This document shows, in pieces, positions 18,827-28,907 of a DNA stretch of 64,000 nucleotides. The first letter of the stretch is position 1; each line of letters begins with the position of its first letter. The position numbers were made by a program, and so were the translations under genes. Source of the DNA: Bradyrhizobium sp. ISRA430 (lineage in GTDB: Bacteria; Pseudomonadota; Alphaproteobacteria; Rhizobiales; Xanthobacteraceae); contig NZ_CP094516.1 in NCBI RefSeq assembly GCF_029909975.1, positions 1,612,001-1,676,000 of the forward strand, in the 5' to 3' direction. The notes below the pieces were generated by a model. The model searched no databases and was not told the DNA's origin. It saw nothing but the letters and a program-made list of their open reading frames with translations.

Positions 18827-20066
18827 CGCCAGCCAGCGTTCGCATCGCGATGACCACGCACACGACCATCAGCACCGCCGCGAGCAGGAAGGGTGCGCCG
18901 GGCAGATGCAGCGGCGCGGTGCTGCCGATGAAATACGAGAATGTCAGCGTGAACAGGAACGGGCCGACAAGCTGCGACACGCTCTGCACGCTTGCGACCG
19001 CCCCCTGCAACTGACCCTGCTGATCGGGCGCGACGAGCCGTGTCGTCAGCGATTGAGACGCGGCACCGGAGACACCCCACAACGCCATCACGGGAATGCC
19101 GATCCAGGACAGCGGTCCGGTCGGGGCGCAGCCGAAGATCACGAAGCCGATCGCGGCGCAGACCAATCCGAGCAGCAACGCGTTCTGCTCACCGAGCACG
19201 CGCACGATCGGGCCGATGGCGAAGCCCTGCACCACCACGGCGGAGATGCCGACCATGGCGAGGGTCAATCCAACAGTCTTGGAATCCCAACCATAGCGAT
19301 AGCTCGCGTAGAGCACGAAGGTCGACGGCAAGACGACATGAGCGACCTGCGCGATGAAAGTGACCACCGACAATCCCGCCAGGACGGGGTGGGAGCGCAG
19401 AAGATTCAGCGCGCCCAGTGGATTGGCGTTCTTCCAGCGGAACGGCGCGCGCTTGTCGGGCGTGAGGGATTCCGGAAGGATCAACAGACCGTAGAGCGCA
19501 TTGGCAAGACTCAAGCCCGCCGCCGCCCAGAACGGCAGCCGGGGGTCGATGTCGCCGAGCAGGCCACCGAGCGCCGGCCCCATGATGAAGCCGGCACCGA
19601 AGGCTGCGCCGACCTTGCCAAAGATCGCCGCACGACGCTCGGGCGGCGTGATATCCGAGATATAGGCGAGAGACGTCGAGATGCTGGCCGAGGTGATACC
19701 GGAGATCACCCGGCCGACGAACAGCCAGGCCAGGGACGGCGCAAGCGCCATCAGGACATAGTCGGCACCGAGCCCGAAATTCGACAGCAGCACCACCGGC
19801 CGGCGTCCGAAGCGATCCGACAATGTGCCGAGAAGCGGCGAGAACACGAACTGCATCAGCGCCCAGGCGGTGCCGAACGCGCCGAAGATCCTCGCCGCCT
19901 GTGCGGTGTCGTTGTCGACAAAGCTCTCCACGAGCTTCGGCAGGATCGGCATGATCACGCCGATCGCGAGCATGTCGAGCAGGATGGTGACGAAGATGAA
20001 GGCGACCGCACCGCGCCGGACCGGCGCGGCATCTGGTGCGAAGGCCCCGCTCGTCCCCTCGCTCAC
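18816..20066 (-). CDS. MFS transporter, TetA-like (TCR/Tet) family
   Basis: 416 residues and about 12 transmembrane helices. MFS motif A is clear after helix 2 ([17 protein letters not shown]), and helices 5-6 have the antiporter-type GPALGG motif ([15 protein letters not shown]). I start it at the GTG 20066, which overlaps the der stop as GTGA, a classic coupling overlap; the longer frame to 20213 would lie inside der. It probably exports a drug or metabolite with proton exchange. The resemblance to TetA is in plan only and does not prove tetracycline resistance. Confidence 0.88.
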   Translation of the reverse strand: MSEGTSGAFAPDAAPVRRGAVAFIFVTILLDMLAIGVIMPILPKLVESFVDNDTAQAARIFGAFGTAWALMQFVFSPLLGTLSDRFGRRPVVLLSNFGLGADYVLMALAPSLAWLFVGRVISGITSASISTSLAYISDITPPERRAAIFGKVGAAFGAGFIMGPALGGLLGDIDPRLPFWAAAGLSLANALYGLLILPESLTPDKRAPFRWKNANPLGALNLLRSHPVLAGLSVVTFIAQVAHVVLPSTFVLYASYRYGWDSKTVGLTLAMVGISAVVVQGFAIGPIVRVLGEQNALLLGLVCAAIGFVIFGCAPTGPLSWIGIPVMALWGVSGAASQSLTTRLVAPDQQGQLQGAVASVQSVSQLVGPFLFTLTFSYFIGSTAPLHLPGAPFLLAAVLMVVCVVIAMRTLAGARS

Positions 20067-21442
20067 GACAATCGCTTGCGCTTGTGCGCGAAGGGATTGG
20101 CCTTTTCGCGCAGCGTGATCCGGACCGGCGTGCCCGGCAGCTCGAAAGCCTCGCGCAGGGAGTTGGTGAGATAGCGAAGATAAGCCTGCGGGACCGCGTC
20201 CGCGCGCGAGCAAAACAGCACGAAGCTCGGCGGGCGCGCCTTGGTCTGGGTGATGTAGTTCAGCTTGAGCCTGCGGCCCGAGACCGCGGGCGGCGGATTG
20301 GCCTGGATCGCCTGCTCGAACCAGCGGTTCAGTGCAGAGGTCGGCACGCGCCTGTTCCAGACCGCGTAGGCGTCCTGGATCGCCTGCATCAGGCGGTCGA
20401 TGCCCTCGCCCATCAAGCCGGAGACGGCAACGATCGGCACGCCCTTGACCTGCGGCAGCCAGTGGTCGGCATCACGACGGAGGCCGGAAATGGCGCCGCC
20501 GCCCTTGGTCTCCATCAGGTCCCATTTGTTGACCGCGAGCACGACCGCACGGCCCTCGCGCTCGATCAGATCGGCGATGCGCAGGTCCTGCTCCTCGAAG
20601 CGGTTCTGCGCGTCCATCATCAGCACGACGACTTCCGCAAACCGCACGGCGCGCAGCGCGTCCGCAACCGAGAGCTTTTCCAGCTTCTCCTCGATGCGCG
20701 ACCTGCGGCGCAGGCCGGCGGTGTCGAACACGCGGAAATCGCGCCCCTTCCAGTTGATCTCGACCGCGATGGAATCGCGCGTGGTGCCGGCCTCCGGGCT
20801 CGTCAGCAGGCGCTCCTCGCCGAGCAAATAATTGATCAGCGTCGACTTGCCGGCATTGGGCCGGCCGACGATCGCAACCCTGATCGGGCGCGTGGCCGCC
20901 TCTTCCTCGGACAGCGGCTCGTCGTCCTCGGCCTCGTCCTCGACGGGCTCCGGCATCACCCCGCTCAGGGCGTCATAGAGCTCGCCCATGCCCTCGCCGT
21001 GCTCGGCCGAGATCTGGATGGGATCGCCGAGGCCGAGCGCAAAGGCCTCCATCGCGCCGGCATCACCGTGCTTGCCCTCGCTCTTGTTGGCGACCAGCAG
21101 AACCGGCTTGTTGGCGCGGCGGGCGAAATCGGCAAAGGCGCGGTCGGTTGGCGTGAGGCCGACCCGGGCATCGATCACGAAGAACAGCGCGTCGGCGTGC
21201 GCGATCGCGGTCTCCGTCTGCTCCTGCATGCGTGCGGTGAGCGAGCCCTTGGCGCCCTCGTCGAGGCCGGCGGTATCGATCACCGTGAATTGGAGGTCGC
21301 CGAGCTTGGCCTCGCCCTCGCGGCGGTCGCGCGTGACGCCGGGCAAATCATCGACGAGCGCAAGCTTCTGTCCCACCAAGCGGTTGAACAGCGTCGACTT
21401 GCCGACATTGGGCCGGCCGATGATGGCGATCGTGAAGGACAT
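20063..21442 (-). CDS. der: Ribosome biogenesis GTPase Der (EngA)
   Basis: 459 residues with two tandem GTPase domains. The first P-loop is GRPNVGKST at about 8-16 and the second is GRPNAGKST near residue 190. G3 motifs DTAGL occur in both, and NKSEG/NKWD serve as G4. The KH-like C-terminal domain ends in a basic tail (HKRKRLS). Der is essential for 50S assembly. It follows a lipoprotein and a TPR membrane protein and is translationally coupled to an MFS gene, which is unusual company for the last position. Confidence 0.97.
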   Translation of the reverse strand: MSFTIAIIGRPNVGKSTLFNRLVGQKLALVDDLPGVTRDRREGEAKLGDLQFTVIDTAGLDEGAKGSLTARMQEQTETAIAHADALFFVIDARVGLTPTDRAFADFARRANKPVLLVANKSEGKHGDAGAMEAFALGLGDPIQISAEHGEGMGELYDALSGVMPEPVEDEAEDDEPLSEEEAATRPIRVAIVGRPNAGKSTLINYLLGEERLLTSPEAGTTRDSIAVEINWKGRDFRVFDTAGLRRRSRIEEKLEKLSVADALRAVRFAEVVVLMMDAQNRFEEQDLRIADLIEREGRAVVLAVNKWDLMETKGGGAISGLRRDADHWLPQVKGVPIVAVSGLMGEGIDRLMQAIQDAYAVWNRRVPTSALNRWFEQAIQANPPPAVSGRRLKLNYITQTKARPPSFVLFCSRADAVPQAYLRYLTNSLREAFELPGTPVRITLREKANPFAHKRKRLS

Positions 21443-21491
21443 CGGTCATTCGTGCGCTGCGGGGGCTGCGCCTGTCAATGCAATGAAATGA

Positions 21492-22055
21492 TCAGCGCGA
21501 GAAGCTGCCGCTTGGCAGCGGAGCCGGGAAGGCCCCTTGCGACTGCTGTTGCTGCGTGGTCTGTGCCGATTGAGCCGCCTGCTGGGCTGGCTGATCGGGC
21601 GGCGGCGCGGTGGTGCGCTTGCGCACGATCTTCTGCTTCGGCGGCGGGGCAGCCGCAGGCGGCGCGTCCGCAGGCTGGGCTTCGCCATCGACCTCGCCGG
21701 CCGGCGCCTCAGCCGGTGCGGTCGCTGCGGTTGCCGGTGATCTGCTCTTCTTGCCCTTCGCGGACTTCGACGGCGGGGCCGGCTCAGGCGGCGGCGCCGC
21801 GGGCGCAGCCGCAACGGCCGCGTTCGGATCCTGCTGTTGTTGCTGCGCGCCCTTGTACATGTCCTTGGGCACGCCCTGCTCGAGGCCCGGCACGCCGTCG
21901 GGGAAGACCGGCTTGCGATCGCCCGGCAGCTTCTTCTTGGTATCGAGGAAATCGAGCATGTCGGCCGGATCGAACCCGCCGCTGGAGCAGCCGCCCAGAA
22001 GGCCGGTAAAGGCGACCAGGACGGCGGCTGCGATCAAACGTGGGGTGCGGCGCAT
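21492..22055 (-). CDS. Pro/Ala/Gln-rich lipoprotein of unknown function
   Basis: 187 residues. A lipoprotein signal with lipobox LLGGC puts the lipidated Cys at position 23. Residues 24-65 are ordinary (FDPADMLDFLDTKKKLPGDRKPVFPDGVPG) and look like the conserved part. The rest is low complexity: QQQQQ, APPPEPAPP, a lysine-rich patch KSAKGKKSRS, and more Pro/Gln runs. It is likely an extended linker in the periplasm or at the cell surface. In many alphaproteobacteria the slot between the TPR gene and der is held by a BamB-like propeller gene; none is seen here. No function is assigned. Confidence 0.75.
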   Translation of the reverse strand: MRRTPRLIAAAVLVAFTGLLGGCSSGGFDPADMLDFLDTKKKLPGDRKPVFPDGVPGLEQGVPKDMYKGAQQQQQDPNAAVAAAPAAPPPEPAPPSKSAKGKKSRSPATAATAPAEAPAGEVDGEAQPADAPPAAAPPPKQKIVRKRTTAPPPDQPAQQAAQSAQTTQQQQSQGAFPAPLPSGSFSR

Positions 22056-22096
22056 ATGGATGTCTCGTCTAAGCTCTCGGGGCCGTCAGCACTGAC

Positions 22097-22750
22097 TCAG
22101 CTTTTGGCGACGGGCGGCAGCAAGGCCTGGAGCGCCTCGGCGCGCGACCGTAGACCCGGCGGCGTCTCGCCGTCCTCCGCAATCGCGTCCAGCCATTTGC
22201 GGGCCGCGCTCGTGTCACCATTGCGCCAGGCCGACAGCGCCAGCATCTCGCGGGCGGTGTGACGGAAGGTCGAGCCGGCCGAGGCCGAGGCCTCCAACCG
22301 CTGCTGTATATCGGCGTAGCTCGCGCCGTCGAGCAGCAGCCCGGCGGCGCGAATCTTGGCGAGATCCTGCCACTCGGCACCAACGCTGCGATCGGCGGCG
22401 ATGTCGTCATACATCTTGGCAGCAGCCTTGGGATCGGCGACCGCGGCCTCGGCCGCGGCACGCAGCCGCGCCAGCGTGCGATAGCCCGACGGCGCCTTGG
22501 CAGCGACCTCCGTGAAGGCCTTCTCCGCGTCCGCGTGCTTGTCCTGATCCGACAATTCCACGGCCTTCTCGAAGGCGGCGCCGGCCTCGGCGGCCTTCTT
22601 GGCCTCCAGGTACTGGTAGCCGCGCCAGCCGCCGACGGCCGCCACGATCAGCACCATCAGCGCGATGAAGTAGATCGAATATTTATCCCACAGCTTCTTG
22701 AGCTGTTCGCGACGTACTTCCTCGTCGACTTCGTCAAATAATTCAGACAC
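22097..22750 (-). CDS. YfgM-like TPR membrane protein
   Basis: 217 residues. A short cytoplasmic N terminus (DEVDEEVRREQLKKLWDKY) is followed by one transmembrane helix (about 25-47) and a periplasmic tetratricopeptide region. The opening sequence is typical of the family found upstream of der across proteobacteria (YfgM ancillary chaperone in E. coli, which associates with SecYEG and PpiD). It starts the TPR-lipoprotein-der-MFS run on the minus strand. The role as a periplasmic folding helper is inferred from the family. Confidence 0.88.
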   Translation of the reverse strand: MSELFDEVDEEVRREQLKKLWDKYSIYFIALMVLIVAAVGGWRGYQYLEAKKAAEAGAAFEKAVELSDQDKHADAEKAFTEVAAKAPSGYRTLARLRAAAEAAVADPKAAAKMYDDIAADRSVGAEWQDLAKIRAAGLLLDGASYADIQQRLEASASAGSTFRHTAREMLALSAWRNGDTSAARKWLDAIAEDGETPPGLRSRAEALQALLPPVAKS

Positions 22751-22912
22751 TTAAGCTAATCCCATGCCCGGTCGGGAGCGCGCGCCGGATCGCTCGCGTC
22801 GGAAATCCCACCCCCCGCGTGGCGGCGGCGTACCCTATCGGTATGGCGGTGGCAAGGCAAAGCCAGCCCGATCAAGGCGTTAACCCAACCATCTTGGGGC
22901 CGCCTGCCCGGC

Positions 22913-24508
22913 TCAGGTTCCTGTGAGCTGCTCCCGCAATTGCCGCTTCAGCACCTTGCCGTTGGCATTGCGCGGCAGCGGCTCGGCAGTGATCGCCATC
23001 GTTTCCGGCACCTTGTAGTCGGACAGCCGTTCCGCACACCACGCGCGTAGGACGTCGCCGGCAACTGGTGTCCGCGTCACCACCACCGCGTGGACGCGCT
23101 CGCCCAATACGGGGCAAGGCTTGGCGATGATCGCACTCTCGACCACGGCGGGATGGCCGGCCAGCACGGATTCGACCTCGGCGGAATAGATCTTCAGGCC
23201 GCCGCGGTTGATCATGTCCTTCTGCCGGTCGAACACGCGGACGAAGCCGTCCGCATCGACCGAGCCGAGGTCGCCGGAATGCCAGAACCCGCCGGTGAAG
23301 CTTTCGGCCGTGGCTTTCGGGTTGCTCCAGTAGCCCTTGATCACGGAGGCGCTTTGGATCCAGAGCTCGCCGATCTCGCCACGCGGCAGCTCGCGCCCAT
23401 CCGCCGCCACCGCGACGATCCGCGCTCCGGGGCACGGCAGGCCGACGCTATCGATATGGCTTGCGGTCAGCTCGCCCGGCATGATCGTCGACGGCGACGT
23501 CGTCTCGGTCGAGCCATAGCAGTTCATCAGCTTCAGGCCGGGAATCTTCGCCTTGAGCTTCTCGATGGTCGCGATCGGCATCGGCGCGCCGCCGAAACCG
23601 CCGATCCGCCAGCTCGAAAGATCGTAGCCGTCGAAATCCGGCTGGAGCAGGCAGAGATTGTACATCGCCGGCACCATCACCGTGTAGGTGACGCGCTCGC
23701 GCGCGGCGAGCTGGAGATAATCCGCCGCTTTGAACTCCGGCATGATGATCAGCGTGCCGGCGCAACGGATCATGGTCGTGATGTTGGCGACGACGCCGGT
23801 GACGTGGCCGAGCGGCACGGCCGCGATCGAACGGTCCGCCGCCGTCAATTCCAGACACGACACGAACACCATCGAGGAATGGATGATGTTGCAGTGGGCG
23901 AGCATCGCGCCCTTCGGCTTACCGGTCGTGCCCGAGGTGTAGAGGATCATCGCTGTATCCTCCTCCGCGACCTCTACTGGCGCCGGTGCCGGTGCGTTGT
24001 CCGCAAGGATCGCGAAGCGCGAGCGCTGCGGATCATTGTCGATGGCGATACGATCGACGATATCCGGAATATCCTGCGCAGCAGGCAGGCGGTCGGCAAG
24101 CGCGGCCTCGTGGATCAGTATCCTGGCGCCGCAATCGGTGAGCACATAGGCGATCTCAGGCTTCTGCTGGCGCGTGCTGAGCAGCACCGTCACCAACCCC
24201 TCATGCGCGGCGGCAAACAGGAGCAGCGGAAATTCGATGCGATTGCCGAGCAGGATCGCGACGCGGTCGCCGCGCTTGAGGCCGAGCTTGCGAAACCCCG
24301 CCGCGATCCGCGCGGCCTGGTCCACGACCTGGCGCCAGCTCAGCCGCACATTGCCCCAGATCAGTGCCTCGCCATCGCCGTTGCGCGCGCAGGCCTCCGC
24401 GATCATCGCCCAGACGCTGGCCGGCCGCTCGCAAAATGCCGGCACCACGCGATCGCCGAAGCGGGCCTCGAGTCGCATGGGTGGAAGTGAGTGCTGCGAC
24501 CAGTCCAT
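22913..24508 (-). CDS. AMP-dependent acyl-CoA synthetase/ligase
   Basis: 531 residues. The ATP/AMP signature ILYTSGTTGKPKGAML is at about 185-200, followed by NCYGSTETTSPS, HSGDLGSVDADGFVRVFDR and the C-terminal NGKVLKRQLRE catalytic-lysine motif. It activates a carboxylic acid to the acyl-adenylate and then the CoA ester. I use the ATG at 24508 with GAGGAAG upstream; a TTG at 24523 would overlap panB. It follows panB by 11 bases, so it is probably co-transcribed. The acid could be a fatty, aromatic or pantothenate-related acid; the sequence does not decide. Confidence 0.92.
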   Translation of the reverse strand: MDWSQHSLPPMRLEARFGDRVVPAFCERPASVWAMIAEACARNGDGEALIWGNVRLSWRQVVDQAARIAAGFRKLGLKRGDRVAILLGNRIEFPLLLFAAAHEGLVTVLLSTRQQKPEIAYVLTDCGARILIHEAALADRLPAAQDIPDIVDRIAIDNDPQRSRFAILADNAPAPAPVEVAEEDTAMILYTSGTTGKPKGAMLAHCNIIHSSMVFVSCLELTAADRSIAAVPLGHVTGVVANITTMIRCAGTLIIMPEFKAADYLQLAARERVTYTVMVPAMYNLCLLQPDFDGYDLSSWRIGGFGGAPMPIATIEKLKAKIPGLKLMNCYGSTETTSPSTIMPGELTASHIDSVGLPCPGARIVAVAADGRELPRGEIGELWIQSASVIKGYWSNPKATAESFTGGFWHSGDLGSVDADGFVRVFDRQKDMINRGGLKIYSAEVESVLAGHPAVVESAIIAKPCPVLGERVHAVVVTRTPVAGDVLRAWCAERLSDYKVPETMAITAEPLPRNANGKVLKRQLREQLTGT

Positions 24509-24519
24509 GCGCTTCCTCG

Positions 24520-25341
24520 TCAATTCTTCTTCATCGCGTAGACGTGCTCCGGGCCCGGGAAGGCACGGCTCTTCACGTCGCGCGCATAGGCCGCGATGGC
24601 TTCCTCGATCGCCGGCCCGAGATTGCCATAGCGGCGCACGAATTTAGGCGACCGCGGCGACAAGCCGAGCATATCCTCCAACACCAAAATCTGGCCATCG
24701 CAGGCTGCGCTCGCGCCAATGCCGATGGTAGGAACGGCGATCGATTGCGTGATCTTGCGCGCCAGCGGCTCGGCGACCGCCTCGATCACGATCGAGAAAG
24801 CCCCCGCCTCTGCGATCGCCCTGGCGTCGTTCTCGATCGGCGCCCAATTCGTCTCCTCGCGGCCTTGTGCGCGGAACGAGCCAAGCGCGTTGATCGATTG
24901 TGGCGTCAGCCCGATATGGCCCATCACGGGAATGCCGCGCTCGGCGAGAAATGCCACCGTCTCCGCCATCCGCGCGCCGCCCTCGAGCTTGACCGCACCG
25001 CACTGCGTTTCCTTCATGATCCGCACCGCCGACTGGAAGGCCTGCTCCTTCGAGCCTTCGTAGGAGCCGAACGGCATGTCGACGACGACGAGCGCCTGCC
25101 GAGAGCCGCGCATCACCGCGCAGCCCTGCAGGATCATCATGTCGAGCGTCACGGGCACCGTGGTCTCGAATCCGTGCATGACATTGCCCAGGGAATCGCC
25201 GACCAGGATCGCGTCGCAGTGCCGGTCGACCAGCGCGGCGGTATGCGCGTGATATGAGGTCAGCATCACGATCGGCTCGCCATTCTTGCGAACGCGGAGG
25301 TCGGGCGCGGTCTTGCGCTTGACGGCGGATTGGACGGACAT
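24520..25341 (-). CDS. panB: 3-methyl-2-oxobutanoate hydroxymethyltransferase (pantothenate synthesis)
   Basis: 273 residues. The enzyme makes ketopantoate from ketoisovalerate and methylene-tetrahydrofolate. The opening [14 protein letters not shown] and [22 protein letters not shown] loops, the GAVKLEGG segment and [12 protein letters not shown] are hallmark PanB sequences. No panC is adjacent, so the pathway genes are split. It lies between NnrU (gap of 2 bases) and the acyl-CoA ligase, in one transcript by spacing. Confidence 0.96.
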   Translation of the reverse strand: MSVQSAVKRKTAPDLRVRKNGEPIVMLTSYHAHTAALVDRHCDAILVGDSLGNVMHGFETTVPVTLDMMILQGCAVMRGSRQALVVVDMPFGSYEGSKEQAFQSAVRIMKETQCGAVKLEGGARMAETVAFLAERGIPVMGHIGLTPQSINALGSFRAQGREETNWAPIENDARAIAEAGAFSIVIEAVAEPLARKITQSIAVPTIGIGASAACDGQILVLEDMLGLSPRSPKFVRRYGNLGPAIEEAIAAYARDVKSRAFPGPEHVYAMKKN

Positions 25342-25343
25342 TG

Positions 25344-25928
25344 TCAGGATCCCATGACAGGCACGCCGATCACGACGGGATGGAACGCGAAGGCGAGCGC
25401 GAGGTAGGCGACGACCCCAACCGCGACCGCGATCAGGTCGTTGGTGGCGCCGCCGATCGGAATCGGCGGGGCGCCGCTATCGGTGCGGTGTTTCAGCGAG
25501 ATGCGGTCATAGACCGCCCAGCCCAGGAACGAACCGAACAGAATGATGGAGCCGAGATCGCCGTTCGCCAACAGATGCGCCGCGGCCCACAGTTTGATGC
25601 CGGCCAGCATCGGATGCTTCAACGTCGCATAGATGCGGCCACGAATGTAGGATGCAACCACCAGAATGACCGCGGGCAGCATCAGCGCAACGGTGATGTG
25701 CTTCAGCGCCTTCGGAGGATACCACACGTCGATCCAGCCGGTCGCTCGATAATGGCCAAAGCCCCAGACGATCAGCGCAAGACCCGCCAGCGACACCAGC
25801 GCATAGAGGATCTTGTAGGTCCCCTCACCCAGCTTCGCGATCGCCTGTGCCCGCGCCTTGCGTTTCGTGGTGAATACATGGGCCGCGAAAAACAGCACGA
25901 GCCCCAGGATCATGACGAGCAGACCCAC
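25344..25928 (-). CDS. NnrU-family membrane protein
   Basis: 194 residues with five to six transmembrane helices. The family-typical features are [20 protein letters not shown] near the start, then [51 protein letters not shown]. NnrU was named for a link to nitrite/NO reduction, and related NnrU/isoprenylcysteine methyltransferase-like membrane proteins act in carotenoid synthesis (Z-ISO). No denitrification gene is near. It is the first gene of a probable NnrU-panB-ligase transcript. Confidence 0.88.
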   Translation of the reverse strand: MGLLVMILGLVLFFAAHVFTTKRKARAQAIAKLGEGTYKILYALVSLAGLALIVWGFGHYRATGWIDVWYPPKALKHITVALMLPAVILVVASYIRGRIYATLKHPMLAGIKLWAAAHLLANGDLGSIILFGSFLGWAVYDRISLKHRTDSGAPPIPIGGATNDLIAVAVGVVAYLALAFAFHPVVIGVPVMGS

Positions 25929-26033
25929 GACATCCTCCCCTTAACAAGCGCCCCCGCCTCTGACGTATCATCGATCGGCCGAAGGCCGCAACGGGGCTCC
26001 TCAGGTGGCCGGAGCATCGCGCTATTTGCGAGG

Positions 26034-26600
26034 CTACCGATTATCGACGTATCTGATCGCGATCGGCCGCCCGGCAAGCGCACCGCCAAGACCGCTCGTG
26101 AACCTCAGCGGCAGACAGGCGTTCAGCGACGCGTTGATCGCGCTGAGATAGCTCGTCCGGGTGTCGGCCGGGACGCCTGCAGTCGCAAAAGTCAGGCGCG
26201 GCGGTCCGATCAGGCCGCCCGCCTTATTGAAGCTGAAGCGCACCGACATCTGCATGCCCGTGCGCACATTGTTGGTCGGCGGTGACCAGCAGGAGCGCAG
26301 CTCGGCGAAGAGGTCGCCGATCGTATCGAGGTCGTGATCCGGCTTCTGATACTTGGCGCGATCGGCCTCGGACGGAACGCTCTCGACCGTGAGCTGGAGA
26401 TTTTGGCCGTAGGGATAGTAGATTTCGGGAATGCAGGGTCCGCGCTCGAGCACGCTGCAATAGGACGGCGTACAGGGGCGATTGTCGAGCACGCTGCACG
26501 GCTCGTGCGAGAACGGAATTGGGTTGATCTGGCGACGCCGCGCGTCGGCAGCGCTAACGGCCAAGAGGGTCAGCAACAGAACAAGGATACCGCGCCACAT
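26034..26600 (-). CDS. Exported Cys-rich protein with a TonB/TolA-like C-terminal half
   Basis: 188 residues from the ATG at 26600. The signal peptide is MWRGILVLLLTLLAVSAADA. The region just after it contains a duplicated motif, CSVLDNRPCTPS then CSVLERGPCIPE, with five cysteines in about 25 residues, suggesting disulfide bonds. The C-terminal part (about 95-185: TIGDLFAELRSCWSPP, then MSVRFSFNKAGGLIGPPRLTF) resembles the fold and residue pattern of TonB/TolA C-terminal domains. I do not know the function. A longer frame to 26663 is open but lacks signal features. Confidence 0.7.
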   Translation of the reverse strand: MWRGILVLLLTLLAVSAADARRRQINPIPFSHEPCSVLDNRPCTPSYCSVLERGPCIPEIYYPYGQNLQLTVESVPSEADRAKYQKPDHDLDTIGDLFAELRSCWSPPTNNVRTGMQMSVRFSFNKAGGLIGPPRLTFATAGVPADTRTSYLSAINASLNACLPLRFTSGLGGALAGRPIAIRYVDNR

Positions 26601-26692
26601 GATGTGAGCTCGCAACGCCACCTGTGCGAAACGTGGCATCGGCCCTGAACACGTCAAGCCCACGGGCGTTCACATGCTCGCGCTCAGCTTCT

Positions 26693-26795
26693 TGTCGTCG
26701 CCCGGCTTGAACCGGGCGACCCAGTATTCCAGAGACGGCGAACGATACGGAGAAGCCGCGGCGTACTGGATGCCCCGGTCAAGCCGGGGCATGAC
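26693..26795. repeat. Palindromic repeats (CGCCCGG...CCGGGCG and GCCCCGG...CCGGGGC)
   Basis: Two short hairpins, CGCCCGGCTTGAACCGGGCG (26700-26719) and GCCCCGGTCAAGCCGGGGC (26772-26790), each flanked by a CAGTATTCC/TACTGGATG-type half-palindrome so that the pair can also fold together. It sits just after the prfC stop on the minus strand and may end that transcript. I judge it a dispersed repeat family. Confidence 0.7.
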
Positions 26796-26815
26796 AGCGG
26801 AGGTTGAGGCTGCCC

Positions 26816-28435
26816 CTACCCCTTCTTTTTCACGTCCTTGACGTTGGCGAACGCGATGCCTTCGGCGCGCTCTTTGGTATAGCCGAGATAGAATTCGTTC
26901 CTGGCGAGGTACACGGGATCGCCATCGACATCATCGGCGATGCTCGACGTATTGGCGGCGATGAAGGTATCGAGCGTCTTGCGGTCGTCCGAGGAGATCC
27001 AGCGCGCAAGCTGGAACTCGCTCACCTCGAATTCGACCGGCAGTGCGTATTCGGCCTCCAGTCGCGCCTTCAGCACGTCGAGCTGTAGCGGGCCGACCAC
27101 GCCGACAAGCGCCGGCGCACCATCGCGCGGGCGGAACACCTGCACCACGCCCTCTTCCGACATCTGCTGCAGCGCTTCCTTGAGCTTCTTCGCCTTCATC
27201 GCATCGGTCAGCCGGACGCGACGGACGATTTCCGGTGCAAAGCTCGGCACGCCGACGAACGTGAAATCCTCGCCCTCGGTCAGCGTGTCGCCGATGCGCA
27301 AGGTGCCGTGATTGGGGATGCCGACGACGTCGCCGGCGAAGGCTTCGTCCGCGACCGAGCGGTCCTGCGCGAAGAAGAACTGCGGGCTCGACAGCGGCAT
27401 GCTCTTGCCGGTGCGCACCAGCTTGGCCTTCATGCCGCGGCTGAGCTTGCCCGAGCACAACCGCGCAAAGGCGATGCGGTCGCGATGGTTCGGGTCCATG
27501 TTCGCCTGGATCTTGAACACGAAAGCGCTCATGCGCGGCTCGGCCGCCTCGATCTTGCGCTGGTCGCTCTCCTGTGCCCGGGGCTCGGGCGCGAACTTGC
27601 CGAGGCCTTCAAGCAGGTCGCCGACGCCGAAATTGCGCAGCGCGCTGCCGAAATAGACCGGCGTCAGGTGACCTTCGCGGAAGGCCTCGAGCTCGAACGG
27701 CTTGCAGGCCTCGGTGACGAGCTCGAGCTCGTCCTTGACCGCCCCGACATCGAGGTTCGCATTGAGCTTCGCCAGCTCCTCGATCTCGATCTGCTGCGCC
27801 GCGCCGGTCTTGGCGCCGCCGCCTTCGAGCAGGCGCACGCCGCCGTTGACGATGTCATAGGTGCCGAGGAAGTCGCGACCGCGGCCGACCGGCCAGGTCA
27901 TCGGCGTGGTGTCGAGCGCGAGCGTCTTCTCGATCTCGTCAAGGAGCTCGAAGACGTCGCGGCTTTCGCGGTCCATCTTGTTGATGAAGGTAATGATCGG
28001 TATGTCGCGCAGGCGGCAGACCTCGAACAGCTTTCGCGTGCGCGCCTCGATGCCCTTCGCAGCGTCGATCACCATCACGGCGGAGTCGACTGCCGTCAGC
28101 GTGCGATAAGTGTCTTCCGAAAAGTCCTCGTGGCCCGGCGTGTCCAGGAGGTTGAACACGAGCCCCTCGAACTCGAAGGTCATCACCGATGTCACGACCG
28201 AGATGCCGCGCTCGCGCTCGATCTTCATCCAGTCCGAACGCGTGTTGCGGCGCTCGCCCTTGGCCTTGACCTGGCCGGCGAGATTGATGGCGCCACCGAA
28301 GAGCAGGAGCTTTTCGGTCAGCGTGGTCTTGCCCGCGTCCGGGTGGGAGATGATCGCAAAGGTGCGCCGCCGCGCCACTTCAGCGGCAAGCGGGGAACGG
28401 GCCGGCGATTCGGCTGTAATGGCGATGTCGGACAT
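26816..28435 (-). CDS. prfC: Peptide chain release factor 3
   Basis: 539 residues. RF3 is a translational GTPase that recycles RF1/RF2 from the ribosome. The G1 motif SHPDAGKTT is at about 31-39, G3 [16 protein letters not shown] is near residue 98, and G4 NKMD is near 152. The C-terminal half carries RF3-specific segments such as [19 protein letters not shown]. Length and motifs are complete. It is divergent from the guanidinium exporter, and the 157 bases between them hold that gene's riboswitch. Confidence 0.96.
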   Translation of the reverse strand: MSDIAITAESPARSPLAAEVARRRTFAIISHPDAGKTTLTEKLLLFGGAINLAGQVKAKGERRNTRSDWMKIERERGISVVTSVMTFEFEGLVFNLLDTPGHEDFSEDTYRTLTAVDSAVMVIDAAKGIEARTRKLFEVCRLRDIPIITFINKMDRESRDVFELLDEIEKTLALDTTPMTWPVGRGRDFLGTYDIVNGGVRLLEGGGAKTGAAQQIEIEELAKLNANLDVGAVKDELELVTEACKPFELEAFREGHLTPVYFGSALRNFGVGDLLEGLGKFAPEPRAQESDQRKIEAAEPRMSAFVFKIQANMDPNHRDRIAFARLCSGKLSRGMKAKLVRTGKSMPLSSPQFFFAQDRSVADEAFAGDVVGIPNHGTLRIGDTLTEGEDFTFVGVPSFAPEIVRRVRLTDAMKAKKLKEALQQMSEEGVVQVFRPRDGAPALVGVVGPLQLDVLKARLEAEYALPVEFEVSEFQLARWISSDDRKTLDTFIAANTSSIADDVDGDPVYLARNEFYLGYTKERAEGIAFANVKDVKKKG

Positions 28436-28521
28436 GGCGGGAGCGTTTGGCAGGGAAAATGGGCCTGATCAAGCTTCATTTGGTGATTGCGGAGCCCTCT
28501 CGCCAGCCCCATATCGGCCTT

Positions 28522-28574
28522 GGGAAGGACGACCTTCCCCTCTTCAGCAACGTCAGCCGCGGGGACGACCCTGC
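28522..28574 (+). promoter_or_regulatory. Guanidine-II (mini-ykkC) riboswitch
   Basis: Two hairpins, each with an ACGA tetraloop. Hairpin 1 is GGGAAGG-ACGA-CCTTCCC (28522-28539). Hairpin 2 is GCGGGG-ACGA-CCCTGC (28559-28574) with one G-U pair. A 19-base linker joins them. This is the defining form of mini-ykkC RNA, in which the two ACGR loops kiss when guanidinium binds. The GGAGGG ribosome site (28582-28587) starts 7 bases later, so the switch should act on translation, turning the exporter on. The gene it precedes is of the matching family, which makes the call strong. Confidence 0.92.
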
Positions 28575-28592
28575 CTTGAATGGAGGGTCGTG

Positions 28593-28907
28593 ATGGCCTG
28601 GACCATATTGTTCGTCGCGGGTTTGCTGGAGGTCGCCTGGGCGATCGGACTGAAATACACCGAGGGTTTCACCAAGCTCGTTCCGTCGGTCCTCACGCTC
28701 GCCGCGATGGCGGGAAGCATCATCTTGCTCGGGCTCGCGCTCAAATCGCTTCCGATTGGAACCGCCTATGCGGTCTGGACCGGCATCGGCGCGGTCGGCA
28801 CCGCGGCGCTGGGGATCATCCTGTTCGGCGAACCGGCCGCCGCATTTCGCCTCGCCAGCATCGGGCTGATCGTCGCCGGCATCGTGGGGCTGAAGCTCGT
28901 TACTTGA
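28593..28907 (+). CDS. gdx: Guanidinium exporter, small multidrug resistance family (SugE/Gdx)
   Basis: 104 residues and four transmembrane helices, the standard SMR subunit that works as an antiparallel dimer. The proton/substrate glutamate is E13 in [18 protein letters not shown]; the Gdx-type tryptophan and lysine around it are present. It exports guanidinium in exchange for protons. The upstream ACGA-loop riboswitch supports Gdx rather than a Qac-type drug pump. Start at 28593 with GGAGGG 5 bases before it. Its 3' end overlaps the convergent Pit gene by 8 bases. Confidence 0.94.
   Translation: MAWTILFVAGLLEVAWAIGLKYTEGFTKLVPSVLTLAAMAGSIILLGLALKSLPIGTAYAVWTGIGAVGTAALGIILFGEPAAAFRLASIGLIVAGIVGLKLVT

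Noticed and set aside
18816..20066. Tetracycline-resistance gene call for the MFS protein
   Set aside because: Similarity is to the general TetA plan only. There is no TetR gene beside it and it is coupled to der.
20036..22009. Plus-strand open frame of 657 codons across der and the lipoprotein gene
   Set aside because: It crosses several real genes on the opposite strand and shows shadow-frame composition; der is certain from its GTPase motifs.
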